From NCBI GenBank assembly GCA_018881555.1, contig JACAXG010000024.1, forward strand, positions 8,861,662 to 8,925,661: DNA of 64,000 nt, given 5' to 3'. Positions 26,710-38,062 of this stretch are shown here, piece after piece (position 1 is the first letter of the stretch; each line of letters starts with the position of its first letter). The notes under the pieces were generated by a model. The model did not search any database. It had not been told where the DNA came from and saw only the letters and a program-made list of their open reading frames with translations. A program made the position numbers and the translations under genes. Source of the DNA: Amblyornis subalaris (lineage: Eukaryota > Chordata > Aves > Passeriformes > Ptilonorhynchidae).

Positions 26710-29132
26710 TACTGCTTAGCGATGGAGTAGTAATTCTCATGGAGAGAAGGTGAAATTGAAAACATTCCCCATGTGCTGACAGGTAATTCCAAAGCAACCA
26801 GCTCTAAGGTACATTTCTTTCTCACCTGAAGTCCTGCAAACTGGCTCCTGCTGGACATGGACTACAGGAGCAGCTGGACTGTACTCCTAGTGCCTAGTTC
26901 TAGCTTGGTGAGAAACACGAGTCCTTTTCCTGTGGGCTGGTGCTCCGTTTCAGATTTAAACCTACTCTGTCACCAGCACAAGTCAGAGAGTGCAGCACTA
27001 TCCAAAACATGACTGAAGCATTTGCATATTTAGAGCATGAAAACTGTGTCCCTTCCTAATGCAGCAGGACAACCCATGTCCTCGGTGCATCCCTGTGGGA
27101 ACACCTTGATGATCCTCTAACAAAGCAGACATTTGGGCAGGAGTGCCTCTGGCCACAGAACTGCTGGTACTGTCACCGGTGGGAAAATAGGACAGCAGGT
27201 GAAGGATGTGTTCTTGCTGCTGCATGGCTTTACATGTCACTCAGCTGAAAGTGCCACCAGCCCCTAATCTGCCTTCCTGACCACTGTGAATGGGGAAGGA
27301 GAGCTTAACTCTAAGGCTGAGATAAATGATAGTGTTCCCATAAGGCGGTGGTGATGCTGGGAGAAACTAATGCCATTAATTAATTATCATTATTGTGCAA
27401 ATTTTTGGTTAAAGACCTTTTATAAAAAAGTGTTTTATCTTTTCTTCATCTCAGTTTGCTGCCTTCTCTGTAGCAAGAGAGGAGAAAAATTTGCAGTTTT
27501 GGTCATCATTCTTTTCCTTTAAAAACCTGTTTTCTACACCTTTTAAGTTTTTCTGCCCTTATTTTTTTCCTTTTTTTAGCAGCGTGCTAAGATAGTGAAA
27601 GGATATATGGAAAGACAAAAAGCATATGAAAGAGGGAATACTAGACAAAAGACCATTTTTCATGAAAATATTTGCAAACTGTGACAAACACACAAAATTA
27701 CTTCCTTTCAAAATATGCAGACTGAAAAGGACTTAAAAATAGTCCATTTTTTAAATATTGATTTTTTGCTACCAGTTTTGTTATCAATGTTTCCAGAGAT
27801 GCATTTGTGTAATAATGACTTTTCAAAATTACAAAATCCTGTGGAAAGGAGCCTCGCCTGAAGCAGAACTTCCCAGCAAGGTAGATAATGTCTTCATTGT
27901 GCTCAGGTTCTTAGGTTCCTAGCTGTCACTTTTAATAAACATGTCAGATCAAGGCTTACAGGGTGTGAAATACAGGAATAGTAAGGGAGGTGAAATAATC
28001 ACTTGGTTACCTTTTAATATAACCAATCCACGTGAAATATTGCATTGCAACAAGGAGAGAAGGGATAACATGAAGGCAGTTGTATTTTTTTAATAAACCA
28101 GCACTAAGGTACATGAAAGCAATATGAATTAGTGAAAGCAATACAATCATATATTACCATGGAAAGCAATATTATTATGCAGAGTCCCAAGTATGTATTT
28201 CTTCTCTTTGCATCAAGTTGTGTTCAAAGTGTCTTTGACACATGAAGCTTGTTTAAAAGACCCAGAGCCTCAAGCAGTATAAATAGAGCTGCCTCCTTGC
28301 AACTAAAGGAGTTGTGTCAGATCTTACCACAGAATGTGTGACCTTTATTTTTTATGAGGAATGAATAAGCTGAAATTTTCTGTCTGGAGTTCTAGCATGT
28401 TGTCATATTTCTGCCTTATGAAGAGCTACGTTGTGGTTCAGGAGTTCCAAATCTTCTGAAGAGTCATGAAATAAAGCTCCTGTGGTTTGTGATCCCTAAA
28501 CATTCCTCAGCACATTTATTAAGAAGTCAGATGTGAACCAAACCACCCTGTCACTTTACACTTTACACTGAGTCTTCTGCTGTACCTAAACTCTGTTGTT
28601 AAAGATGTAATCAAAGTCACATTTCTGCTGCACATGTGTCATAGTTTTGCTGCTTTTCAGGAGAGGGTAAGGAATTGTGCACAGAGCTCGGCACAGATGC
28701 ACTTTTGCCTTTATTTGTAGCTCTACTGACTCATCCCAGTTGACACAGGACTACCTGTGGGTCCGACCTGGGTCTGAGCTCTATGCTCAGTTGTGATAGT
28801 CCTGCCTTCTATGTGCTTCAGGAACTTTCAATATAAAAGATGTTAAATGGTCAAAGAGATAGCATAAATTTGTCCCTAAATTATTATGGGCTCCTGAGTA
28901 GGAGCAGGAGCTCCTGAGCAGATAAAGGAAGGAAAACTGGACTCTCCTGAGCTTGCAAATGAAAAANAAGACACATGGAGAGTAGGCAAGTCCAAGCTAA
29001 TCTGCTGAGGAACTGCGGAGTAGGCTCACCTGACGCTGCCATTGCTACTGGAATTGCAACTGAACGTCTGAAATTTAACGTGAGTGGAAGGAGAAGCCTG
29101 AGACCTTTTAATATGGATTATTGCCTTTCATA
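26710..29132. other. unannotated AT-rich sequence
   Basis: I see no gene or clear repeat. The stretch at 28,975-29,090 is slightly richer in CpG and ends in a donor-like AACGTGAGTGG, but nothing else supports an exon there. Confidence 0.45.
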
Positions 29133-29137
29133 CAGAA

Positions 29138-30209
29138 TGTTATGGGTTAGAAAAAGAAATGAAAATTTGTTTCCTTTCCCCTGGGGTACCAGGGAGGCTG
29201 TGTAGTTGGGGAGGGTCTGGCCGGGAATTGATGGGCGATACTTAAGAACAAAAGGGAGTTATCTGTTCAGCTGCATTCCACGGTAATGACACAGAATGGA
29301 CGATACTTAAGGACAAAAGGGACCGCTTGCCCAGCCCAGAAGCCAGGACAATTCCCTCAATTAAAGAAAAACAAAGACTTGGAAATACTGACAAGGGGGA
29401 TGTTTCCCCAGAGGCTGGAGCATCTCGAGAGAACTGCCAGAGACTTGGGCGAGAGGTGGGTGGAGACCGGGGCTTGCCTCACTCTCGGCTTGGCGACGAG
29501 GACGGTGGTGTCTGCAGCAAGTGCCAGTTTCGCTCTGGGAACACTGCTACACTGCGACGCCTCCTCCGGCGGGCTCCAGAGCATGGATACACTGTGACAT
29601 CCCCAAGGGTCCCGCAGTGGCACAGGGTACAGAGTTATGCTGTAACCAAATTGCTGCCCGGAGCTGCTCCTCTCTGCTGTTTCGTGCCTTCTGCTGGTTT
29701 GCCGGTGGGTGATACCGAGGTCCATCGCTCCCCAGTCAACCCTGCTTGCCTGCGCTGCTTGCTGCCCACTGCCGAGGTTGGTAGAGCCGGGCTGCTGTCC
29801 CGTGGGTTCGCACCGGGAGCGACCCCCCCCCCCCCGCCCATTTGCCGGAGCTGCCATTTGCCACGTGAGGGTCGTCGCGCTCACGCCACAGCACCCCCTG
29901 CAGCCGCGGGGGAGTCACCGCAGCCTCTCTTCCCCAACGGAGAATCTCTCAACATCAGACAAAGAACTGATAAGGGGTTTGTCTGTTCTCTTATGGTTGC
30001 TGTTTAACTGTCTTGTTTTATGTATATATATACATATATATATAGTTATATAACCCTAGTAAAGAACTGTTATTCTTTTTACCACATCTTTGCCTGAGAG
30101 CCCTGTAATTTCAAAAGTAAATAACTCGGAGGAAGAAGAGAGGTCATTCCTGTACTCAAGNGAAGTTTCCCACCTTCCTTGATAGACACCTGTCCTTCAA
30201 ACCAAGACA
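29138..30209 (-). mobile_element. solo LTR, TguLTR5-like (copy B)
   Basis: A 1,072-bp element starting TGTTATGGGTTAG and ending CCAAGACA, flanked by a perfect 5-bp duplication CAGAA (29133-29137 and 30210-30214). It is colinear with copy A at 968-2008 and inverted relative to 53009-54028. It contains a C run of about 14 near 29,823-29,836 and a TATATA tract at about 30,022-30,045, both likely polymorphic. The segment GATGGGCGATACTTAAG occurs near 29,230 and again, slightly changed, near 29,300, so a short internal tandem duplication has lengthened this copy. One ambiguous base is at about 30,161. Confidence 0.87.
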
Positions 30210-30214
30210 CAGAA

Positions 30215-33200
30215 TTGCATTAAATGCATTGGAATGAAAGCTAATTAAAGCTAAAGAGACCAGCAGAACTAGTAAACAAAAGTATTCAATTCCTTACCAA
30301 AAGGATTGCTCTTCTTTTTGGTCTCATTTGAGTTCTAATTCAAAGGGTTTTTTTATTACAATTGCTATTTTTAAACAAATTTTAAACAACAGTTTAACAG
30401 TCATTGAAATATTGAGTGTATAGTTTGTGTAGGCACAAGATGAGAGAAGCAGCAAATGAATTCCTACTGGCAATGAAAGTAGCTCAAATGCAAAAGAGCC
30501 AAGGACACTTGACTGTGACAAAAACGGATGCACATCGTTAGACAACACAGAATTGGATATGTTTTTCCCAGCTGAAGATATGCAATTCCCTCTCCCTTTT
30601 CCCACACCAGCTCTGTGTTGATTCAACAGATTTGATTTGTGTGGAGTGGCATTTGCCAAATTTGTGTGCAAGTTTTTAACTACAAAAGATCAAGGATGGT
30701 CTTTCATTCAAGATCTAAGTCTGCTCATCTTCAGCCAAGAGGTGTGATTGTGGTGAATTCAATGTATATACCCCAGTCTGACGTCCTTAATTTTCTTTCG
30801 TAGTCCTGGCTTCATGGTTCTGTCCTAAACAAAATATTTTTCCTATCTTTAGGAGCTATGATCTACCTCAACTTAGTTGCTGAGATCTAGGTTTCTCAGC
30901 TGGTTCTCCTTCTGGGGACCACAAAAGAGTGGATGCACAAGCCTGTCCTTTCAGGAAAAGTGAAAGGATCACTGAAAGTGAGAAAAGGGAAGGAGAAATA
31001 CATCATAGTTGCTAAGTTATTTTCCCAGATTTTGTACTGTCTGTATTTGATCAAAACAGGCACAGCCACCCTTGAATGTAAAAATGAGGCACGGAAGTAA
31101 GCAAGTCAGTCTTTGGTCCAAACTGAAGTGTTTTGGCAAACAGGGGCAAAGCAAACGTACGAGAAAGATGTTGAAGAGAAGGNATGGTTTTAGTCCTCGG
31201 AACATTAACCATGCTTGAAAAAGGATGCCGAAAAGATAATGCCATAGAGCTCAAAGCAGGTACTAAACAAACTCAGCAACACATGGCTGAAGGTACCGTT
31301 CTGCTGAAATGGAGATAAAGATGATTTCCAGGGAAAGATGGGTAATCTAGCTATGGGCACAGAAATGCTTTTTGTCTGGAAGTGAAAATACTAAAACAAA
31401 GATTTGGGAAGTGAGAGTCATTATAGGCTATAAAAGACACGCAGGAATGTTAAATTCTTTCTGGATTTTCCTCTAGTCCCAAACAAGTGTACAAATCATG
31501 TGTATGCTTTTAAATGTGGTCAGTCTTATTAATCATGTTCTCACTCAATACCAAATTGAAATCACCAGAAAGTTGAGCATAAATGTGGGGAGCAGTTTGG
31601 CTTTTGCCATGGCTCCTTTTGTCACTTTATGTGATGCGTTAGAGGGATCAGAAATAATTGTGATCACAAATAATCATACTTCCATTGCCTCACTGCCATA
31701 GGATAAGTATTTGACATCAGTTTGTGTATCTTCCTGGATTCTCCTTTTCTGGAAGCATTACTGCATTATAAATGCAGTATATTGTCTTAGAGGTTTTTGC
31801 CTTGGGACAACTCACCTGCACAAGCTATTACAATGTAAACATAATAAAAGCAAGTGTAAACGATGAGAACAAAAATATGAGCTATTCTCTTTGTGTATTT
31901 ACAGAGGTACATTCTGCAATAGCCTAGATTCCTCCTTGATCCCACAACATGTAAAGTTCGAGCTCATGCCAGCCTATCCAGTTGAGAAAACCCTACCTTT
32001 GTCAACAGGGATGTCATAGCTGTCTTTAGGATGAAAGACTGGAACAGTAGGGCCAGTAAGGAAAAGCCTTACAGCTTTCTGGCAGTAGGCCTTGGACACT
32101 TTGAAATCCTTCCAGTGTCAGAATATACCTGCAGCTGCTGGGAGTGATAATGCTGCTGAACCAAAAAACTGGGAACTGCAGGGTAGTAGCAGGGTGCTAG
32201 AAGACAGGACACACTGCTTGCTGCAGAGGAAGAAAATGAGGCATGAGAACCACAGGCTGCCATAGCTGGGCGAATAAGACTCTGTCTGAGAGTAGTCAAA
32301 GGGAACTGGTCACTACCAACCACCTAAAAAGAGAGCGAAATAACACAATCCCATAACATTTTCTCCAGGTATTGGAAGTGTAATAAGTCCTATTCTCTAC
32401 ACCACCACCAGGCTTCAAATCAAAATCAATTGATCAAATTGATCAACTCTTTACAAAAAACTGGTGTCACTGAGTTTCTTTGTCTGTGCCAAATGCTTAT
32501 GTTCTTTTTCTAAGACCATGGTCAGGCCTCTTTATTATCTCTGAAGCATGCCAGCATCCTACCCAGCTGTGATTTTTCACCTCTAAGGGAATATGAGGCA
32601 CAAGCTGCCATACTGTGAGGCAGTTGCTGGGCTAGGGAGAAAACCAAGACAGCATCTCACATCAGTTGCTACCCCAAGGTGAATGCCATCATGGACAGTT
32701 ATGATCAGAGTTCTCCAGGCTCTCCCAAGTAACTCTTCATTGTTACTGCTCTGCCCACATCAGCCCTTGCTCTTGGTTGGGTATCACTTCCCCTTGGCCC
32801 AACACGCACTGCCTGTGGGACCTCTGGCACTGCCAAGCTCTGAGGCTTGAAACCCTTGCCAGTCATGACAACAACAAGCCCATCTGTCCTCATCACATAG
32901 CCAGCTGGCCTTGTGGCCATACCAAGCCTGAGACCTCAGGTTTGAGCCCTGATATTTACACAGGGAGGTGGATGCATCTCCTTGGCACGACATGAGCCCA
33001 ACACATCAGCTGGGTTACTTTCAGGTCCCTCCTGGGCCATGTCCACCCACAGCTCCAACAGAGAACAGGTGTCTTTGTCCTGCACTGTGAGTCTGTCAGG
33101 TACAGGCCTCAGCACAGATGCCTCACTTCCTGCAGCTGCATCCAGGAGCAGTGCAAATGTTTGGAGGAAAAGAGGACAGTGTTACAGAATTATATGAGAA

Positions 33201-33582
33201 CCAGGCAGGGAAATGCTCTGAATGCCAAACACTCGTCTCAGCATTAGGGTAGAGAAAGTGGTAAGCATTGCACACACAGCCTGATGGAGGTATTCATTCT
33301 CTTTGCTTTACCAGACCTGCATAAAGACCCAGGAGCTCCAGTCCCTCTTTCTAAGTCCCACAGAAGTGGTACAAGAAGGTCTTTTTTCATATGAGTCCTT
33401 GGGCTACGTAGTTTGGTTGAGAACAGTGCTGTGTCCTCGCGCCATGGCAGCAAATGCTGAGGAGAATGTTTCTTCCCTTCCCTGATGCTGACGTCCAGTG
33501 TAAAGCACCATATTACTCCAGGCCATTTCATTTCGACATTTATGGCCATGCTTTTGAATCTTCCTCCTTCTCCTTCCTACTG
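30215..33582. other. unannotated sequence
   Basis: No gene or bounded repeat recognised. GC content is higher from about 32,600 to 33,500, but frames there are short and unrelated to known proteins. Confidence 0.45.
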
Positions 33583-33588
33583 CCCTGG

Positions 33589-34291
33589 TGTCACAGCGTG
33601 GCCTTATCCAGGTAGAGGTCAATGGCTGCAACCTTCCTAGAAGCCTCACACTTGTCCGGCGGTGCCTCGGTGCCGTGTGCAACAGCCGGTGGGAAAGGCA
33701 CAGTGCCGTGCCTTCCACCCGCTAATTCCACCAGCGCAGGTGGTTAAGCAGGCAGTCGCGCAGTCGATGCCTTAAGATGGGAATAAAGAGTCGGAGGTGA
33801 ACTCTCCTTATGGTGTTCCACAGAAGGTGTGTATTCTTGAAGGGTCAGGGAAGGAGAGCACTAACTACAGGGTGACACAGGATTATATACCAAACTGAAT
33901 AGGGGTGGAGAGAACACTGAGGGCCAATCACATTAGGGTTAGGGGGAGGAGAAAAGGCGGGGTAGCAGTACACAAACCAATAAGGGTAGGCAAGGGGAGG
34001 AGCAGGGGAACAAAGCCAATGGGGCGTCGAGTGAGGGAGAACATTCTGGAACATAACCATATACAGAACATAGATTGACAAGGATAAACCAACTGAATGG
34101 GGGAGCATACNACTCCAAGGCCTGGGTGGGAGAGACTTTCCTTCTTACCACTATCCAGGGGGAGATCCTGGACCTCGGAGCCTTTACTTAATACAACACN
34201 TGGGCTCCCTGGCCCCACTGGCTCCTCGGTTACTTGTGTGGCTGGCCTATCCTCCACAGCATCTCCAGCTGCAGGCCAAGCCACCACCATA
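33589..34291 (-). mobile_element. solo LTR of the same ~700-bp class II-like family (copy 2)
   Basis: A 703-bp sequence colinear with 26012-26703 and in the same orientation. The 6-bp flanks are CCCTGG (33583-33588) and CCCCGG (34292-34297), a duplication with one substitution. The terminal CA has become TA. These changes, and two ambiguous bases (34,111 and 34,200), suggest it is older or less well resolved than copy 1. The minus strand carries TATATAA at 33889-33883 and CCAAT-like motifs upstream of it. Confidence 0.83.
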
Positions 34292-34297
34292 CCCCGG

Positions 34298-35400
34298 GTT
34301 TACTTTTCAACATGTGCAGAGACAAAGGCAGCTTGTCTTCTGCATTTGGCCTGCCTTTGACAGGGATACAAACACAGCTGTTTTCCTAACAGTCAGAGAG
34401 AGGCAAAGGAGATGCGAGTTAGCAGGACCCCTTTGCTTTCCAAGCCCTTTGACTACTGGAGCAAGACAGGCACTGGAACAGCTCAGCGTTGGACTGCTGC
34501 CACTCTGGGTCACCATTCTCACCTGGGTGTGGCTATTTTTTCCAGTAAAGGTAAAAAATAACTCATTGCTCAAGTCCTTTTCCAAGTTTCCCTCATTCTG
34601 AAATGATGCAATGAAGTGACCTGACATGACTGACTGTGGCTGAGGAAGCCCTCTCATTCCTGCAGCCTTGTTTTTACTTGATGTTAGTTCGGACCAGGTG
34701 ACACCTTATGAAGGCACTTAAAATCAATTCAAATTGGCCCAGTGACATTCATTGCATTTTTATTTACTGAACATTGGAAGTAAATGCACATTTGTGTTAT
34801 TCAGACTGAAATCATGTATTAAAGAGTTGGGAAAAAAGAAAGTATAGCTCTAATGGGAATAAATTGAGCTTCTCTCACTACTAATACAAAGACAAGATAC
34901 TCTTTTTCACTTATTCGCTTTTAGTAACAGAGCAATCCACAATAAAACCTACTCTTGTGTTTGCAAACATCTGAACAACTCTTTTTAAAATGCAAAAATT
35001 GCTTACAGTGCATGCAGTCCCACACTTTTCTCTCCACTCCTACATGTGTCTTGTGATCTGGACAAATAATTTCACACCACTGTTCAGTCATTCTGATTCC
35101 AAAAAGAGTGAAACTATACTCGCAGCCTTATTTGTTCCATAACTTTTCTGTTCATTTTCCTTTAATTCTAATGCTCTTAACTCTTTCTCAGGGGGAGATC
35201 TGTCCTTGCATAGCATTGAGGTCTGATGCATGTTGTGCATAGCAAGTTCTAGGACACAGTCTGGCTTTCCAGCACCAGAGCGAGCAGTCTCTCAGAACAC
35301 AAGAAGTAACTATAAGCTAAGAATAATGCACAGTGGTAGCCCTCTCTCATTACAGGCCCTGGTAAAGCTCTGGAAAAGCCGTGACATAGGGAGGCCATGG
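34298..35400. other. unannotated AT-rich sequence
   Basis: Nothing recognisable between two solo LTRs. A shadow frame at 34307-34657 lies partly in the LTR flank and has no known similarity. Confidence 0.4.
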
Positions 35401-35405
35401 GTGTG

Positions 35406-36540
35406 TGTCTCGGTTTTGAGACGAATTTGAGCGAACCCTCTGGACTGAGTCCTTCTCTCCAGAAGGGTTCCAAAAATCCCATTTTCACCAATAGGGAATG
35501 AATACTAGTAGAAGAAAGTGAAATAAAAATTAAACTGTTTTTTAACAAACAGAACGCCCAACCACAAGGCAGGGAGAAAAGGTAAATAACTGTTAAGCAC
35601 TAAACCGTCAGAACCCACTTCCACACACACACAGAGAAACAAAAACCCAAAAAGTGTCCAGACAGTGGGGGCAGTGCAGGAGGAATACACCTTTCCCAAC
35701 ATGTGGTCCAAAAATGGCCCCGGCTTTCCACACCGAGGGTAGCAGACCACCGCCACAGAGCAGTCCAGCAGCAGAGAAAAATCCCAGTGGCTACCGAGTC
35801 TCACCCTCCCCTCTCCACAGCAGTCATGGCAGAAGAAACAGCTGGGCTGCAGCCTTTCGGTGTGCTTTTCTCTCCCTGGCTTGTCTCCCCAGGGCTTGGA
35901 GGGTGGTGCGGAGCGGCTCCACTCGCGGCGATCCCACTCCCGCTGATCTCAGAGCAGCAGCCCGTTCAGTTCAGCTCCCGGCAGTCAAAAGATGCTACTC
36001 CAGCTCCTCCAAGCGAGGGAAATGTTTCTCGCCTGGGCCAAAAACCAAGTCAGCCACGCAGAGAAAACACGCTGCCCAGCGCTGCGGGAACCACACCGCA
36101 TCAAGCCGACCGGAACCACACTGCATGGAGCCACCAGAAGCCTGGGCAGTGAGCCGGAATATAGTGTAGCAAAGCAGCTGACTGCTCCCTGCAAAAATGC
36201 CGACTGTTCTCTGTTCCCACCAGGGCACAGAGCGACCCACCCCCAGCTAACAGACTGCTATGTCACAATGTGGCAGTACCCCAGCAGGAAACACACAGAC
36301 CTCCGCACGCATAGTGCTGCTGCCGGATTCCCAGAACTGGAAAAAAGGGTGCAACTCCCGGCCCCCTGAACCCGAAGAGAGAGNGATAGCAACTCCTGGC
36401 CCCGCCCCCACCAGGATCCCAGCTGGGCTCACGCCATATTCCCAAGCTGGGAAGGGGGGGTGGGGTGTAGAAAGGGAAAACAGTAATGATTTTTGGGCAT
36501 AAGCAGAGAATCATGGAGTATACTAGATCACTCCAAGACT
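35406..36540 (+). mobile_element. solo LTR related to the TguLTR5-like family (copy D)
   Basis: It begins TGTCTCGGTTTTGAGACG, resembling the TGTCTTGGTTTAAAAGACAGG start of 53009-54028. It shares an extended block with that copy: GACTGTTCTCT...GGCACAGAGC, TCACAATGTGGCAGTACCCC and CAAGCTGGGAAGGGGG occur at 36,190-36,460 and again at 53,735-53,960. Flanks are GTGTG on both sides (35401-35405 and 36541-36545), although the left copy sits in a short GT run. The right end reads ...CCAAGACT, where CA would be expected, so the last base looks mutated. Relatedness is firm; exact ends are less so. Confidence 0.68.
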
Positions 36541-36545
36541 GTGTG

Positions 36546-37965
36546 TCATACCTGGCTTGGTCCTCCAGCTCCCGGGGGATCCTCCTGAACTCTGCCCCGT
36601 GGGACCATGCTCAATGCCGACGGCTGCCCTTCACTGGGAGTGGACGCTGACAGCTGCCCTCCTGGAGACCCTTCTTGTGGGCCATGGCAATTTCCAGAAA
36701 GGCTGCTCCTGCAGAAAAGTGCTCTCAGCCTCCATGAGGGGGTCAGGGTGTCTTGCTTAGGGTCATCCCCTACCACCTTGAAGTTCATGACCAAAGACAC
36801 CAATGATCCCTGGTCCAAGGGCTAACCCTGAGGGGTCAGGAAGCAGCCGGGTGTGGGGGCTGAGCCCAGCATAGGGTGTGCCATGCCCTCACCCCTGCAG
36901 TGTGCTTTTGGAAAGCCCCAAATCAATTTTGTTTTCTTAGTTAAATCAGATACCTCAAGAAACCAGGCCCTTTTTGTTTTCCTTAAATTTAAAAGTATTT
37001 TTTCTGGCGAATAAAAGCAACATTTATTTCATACAAGATATTGACTTCACTACTCCTACTTCAATTGATAATAACATTTTTTGAGAGGCATTTATCTAAT
37101 CACAGCTTTTTAAGTAAATTCACAATGCATGCAGCGATTTCCAAAACATGGACCAAGCAGGAATGTTGCAAGGATGTTTATTAGCAGACACATCCAGACG
37201 CTTTGATAACTATTGACGAGTGCTTACAGATACTTATACCTTCCTAAGCTCCACATGTAATAATAATTAATTTCCATTTGCATATTGCTATGTGCTATGC
37301 AACTAGTCCCAATACATTTTGTTACTTATTCTTGGCTAAAGCTCTGCATCTATCAGGATGTGTTTTCTATCTCAGGGAAGATGTGTTCTGTTCTCAGGAG
37401 GGGTATAGCTCCTGCTCAGCTTGTTCCTCTTTGTACCATGTGTAGCAATTCAGCAGTGCTTCCCAGATCAAACTGCTCTGCTTCAGCAGTTTGTTCCCCC
37501 ACACGGTTGGATAATTTCAGTATAGCAGATCTAGCTAAATCAGAGCATCTAAAAATAGTGCTGCTGAAATCAGGAAACACCTAGTTTGGAGATACCTTCC
37601 ATTTTCTAGTCAAAAAACAAGTGAGAAACCCACTGTTCAGGGCTCAGTAAACAGCCTTCAAACACAGTCCTGAAGAAATGTTTGTTGATGACTCTACCAC
37701 GAAATAAATGGAATAAGGACAAAATTCAGCAACTTGGAAGCGCATGCACATTTACCAAGTAAAATCATTAACTGGTGTTATTCTAGAAATGAGTTTCTAT
37801 AAACTAACCAAAAATCCATTTGTTGCAGATTTTTCTGCCTCAAGAGGCTGTTAATGCTGGCACAAGCAGGTATTTTCCATTTCATTCTCTTTACCATTGC
37901 ATTGGTGCTCAAAAGTCCCACCAGCGATCAGAAAAGGGAAATCTACAATAAAAAAAGTCTGTGCT
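36546..37965. other. unannotated sequence
   Basis: No gene or clear repeat. The first 300 bases are GC-richer, then the sequence returns to AT-rich. Confidence 0.4.
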
Positions 37966-37969
37966 TTGA

Positions 37970-38062
37970 AAGGTTGGAAAAAATCAATGCAATAATCAAG
38001 TCCAACTTTTGACTGATCACCACCACCTTGTCAACTGGATCATGTCACTGAGTGCCACGTTC
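37970..38062 (-). mobile_element. old CR1 3'-end fragment
   Basis: On the plus strand GGTTGGAAAAAATCAATGCAA... AAGTCCAACTTTTGAC... CATGTCACTGAGTGCCACGT follows, with decay, the antisense CR1 3' region that reads as a recent-to-old dispersed repeat throughout birds. Only about 90 bases remain and no duplication is visible. The assignment is by recalled consensus. Confidence 0.55.

Noticed and set aside
29030..29090. Donor-like AACGTGAGTGG after a CpG-containing stretch
   Set aside because: No matching acceptor, frame or promoter was seen. A single donor-like string is expected by chance.
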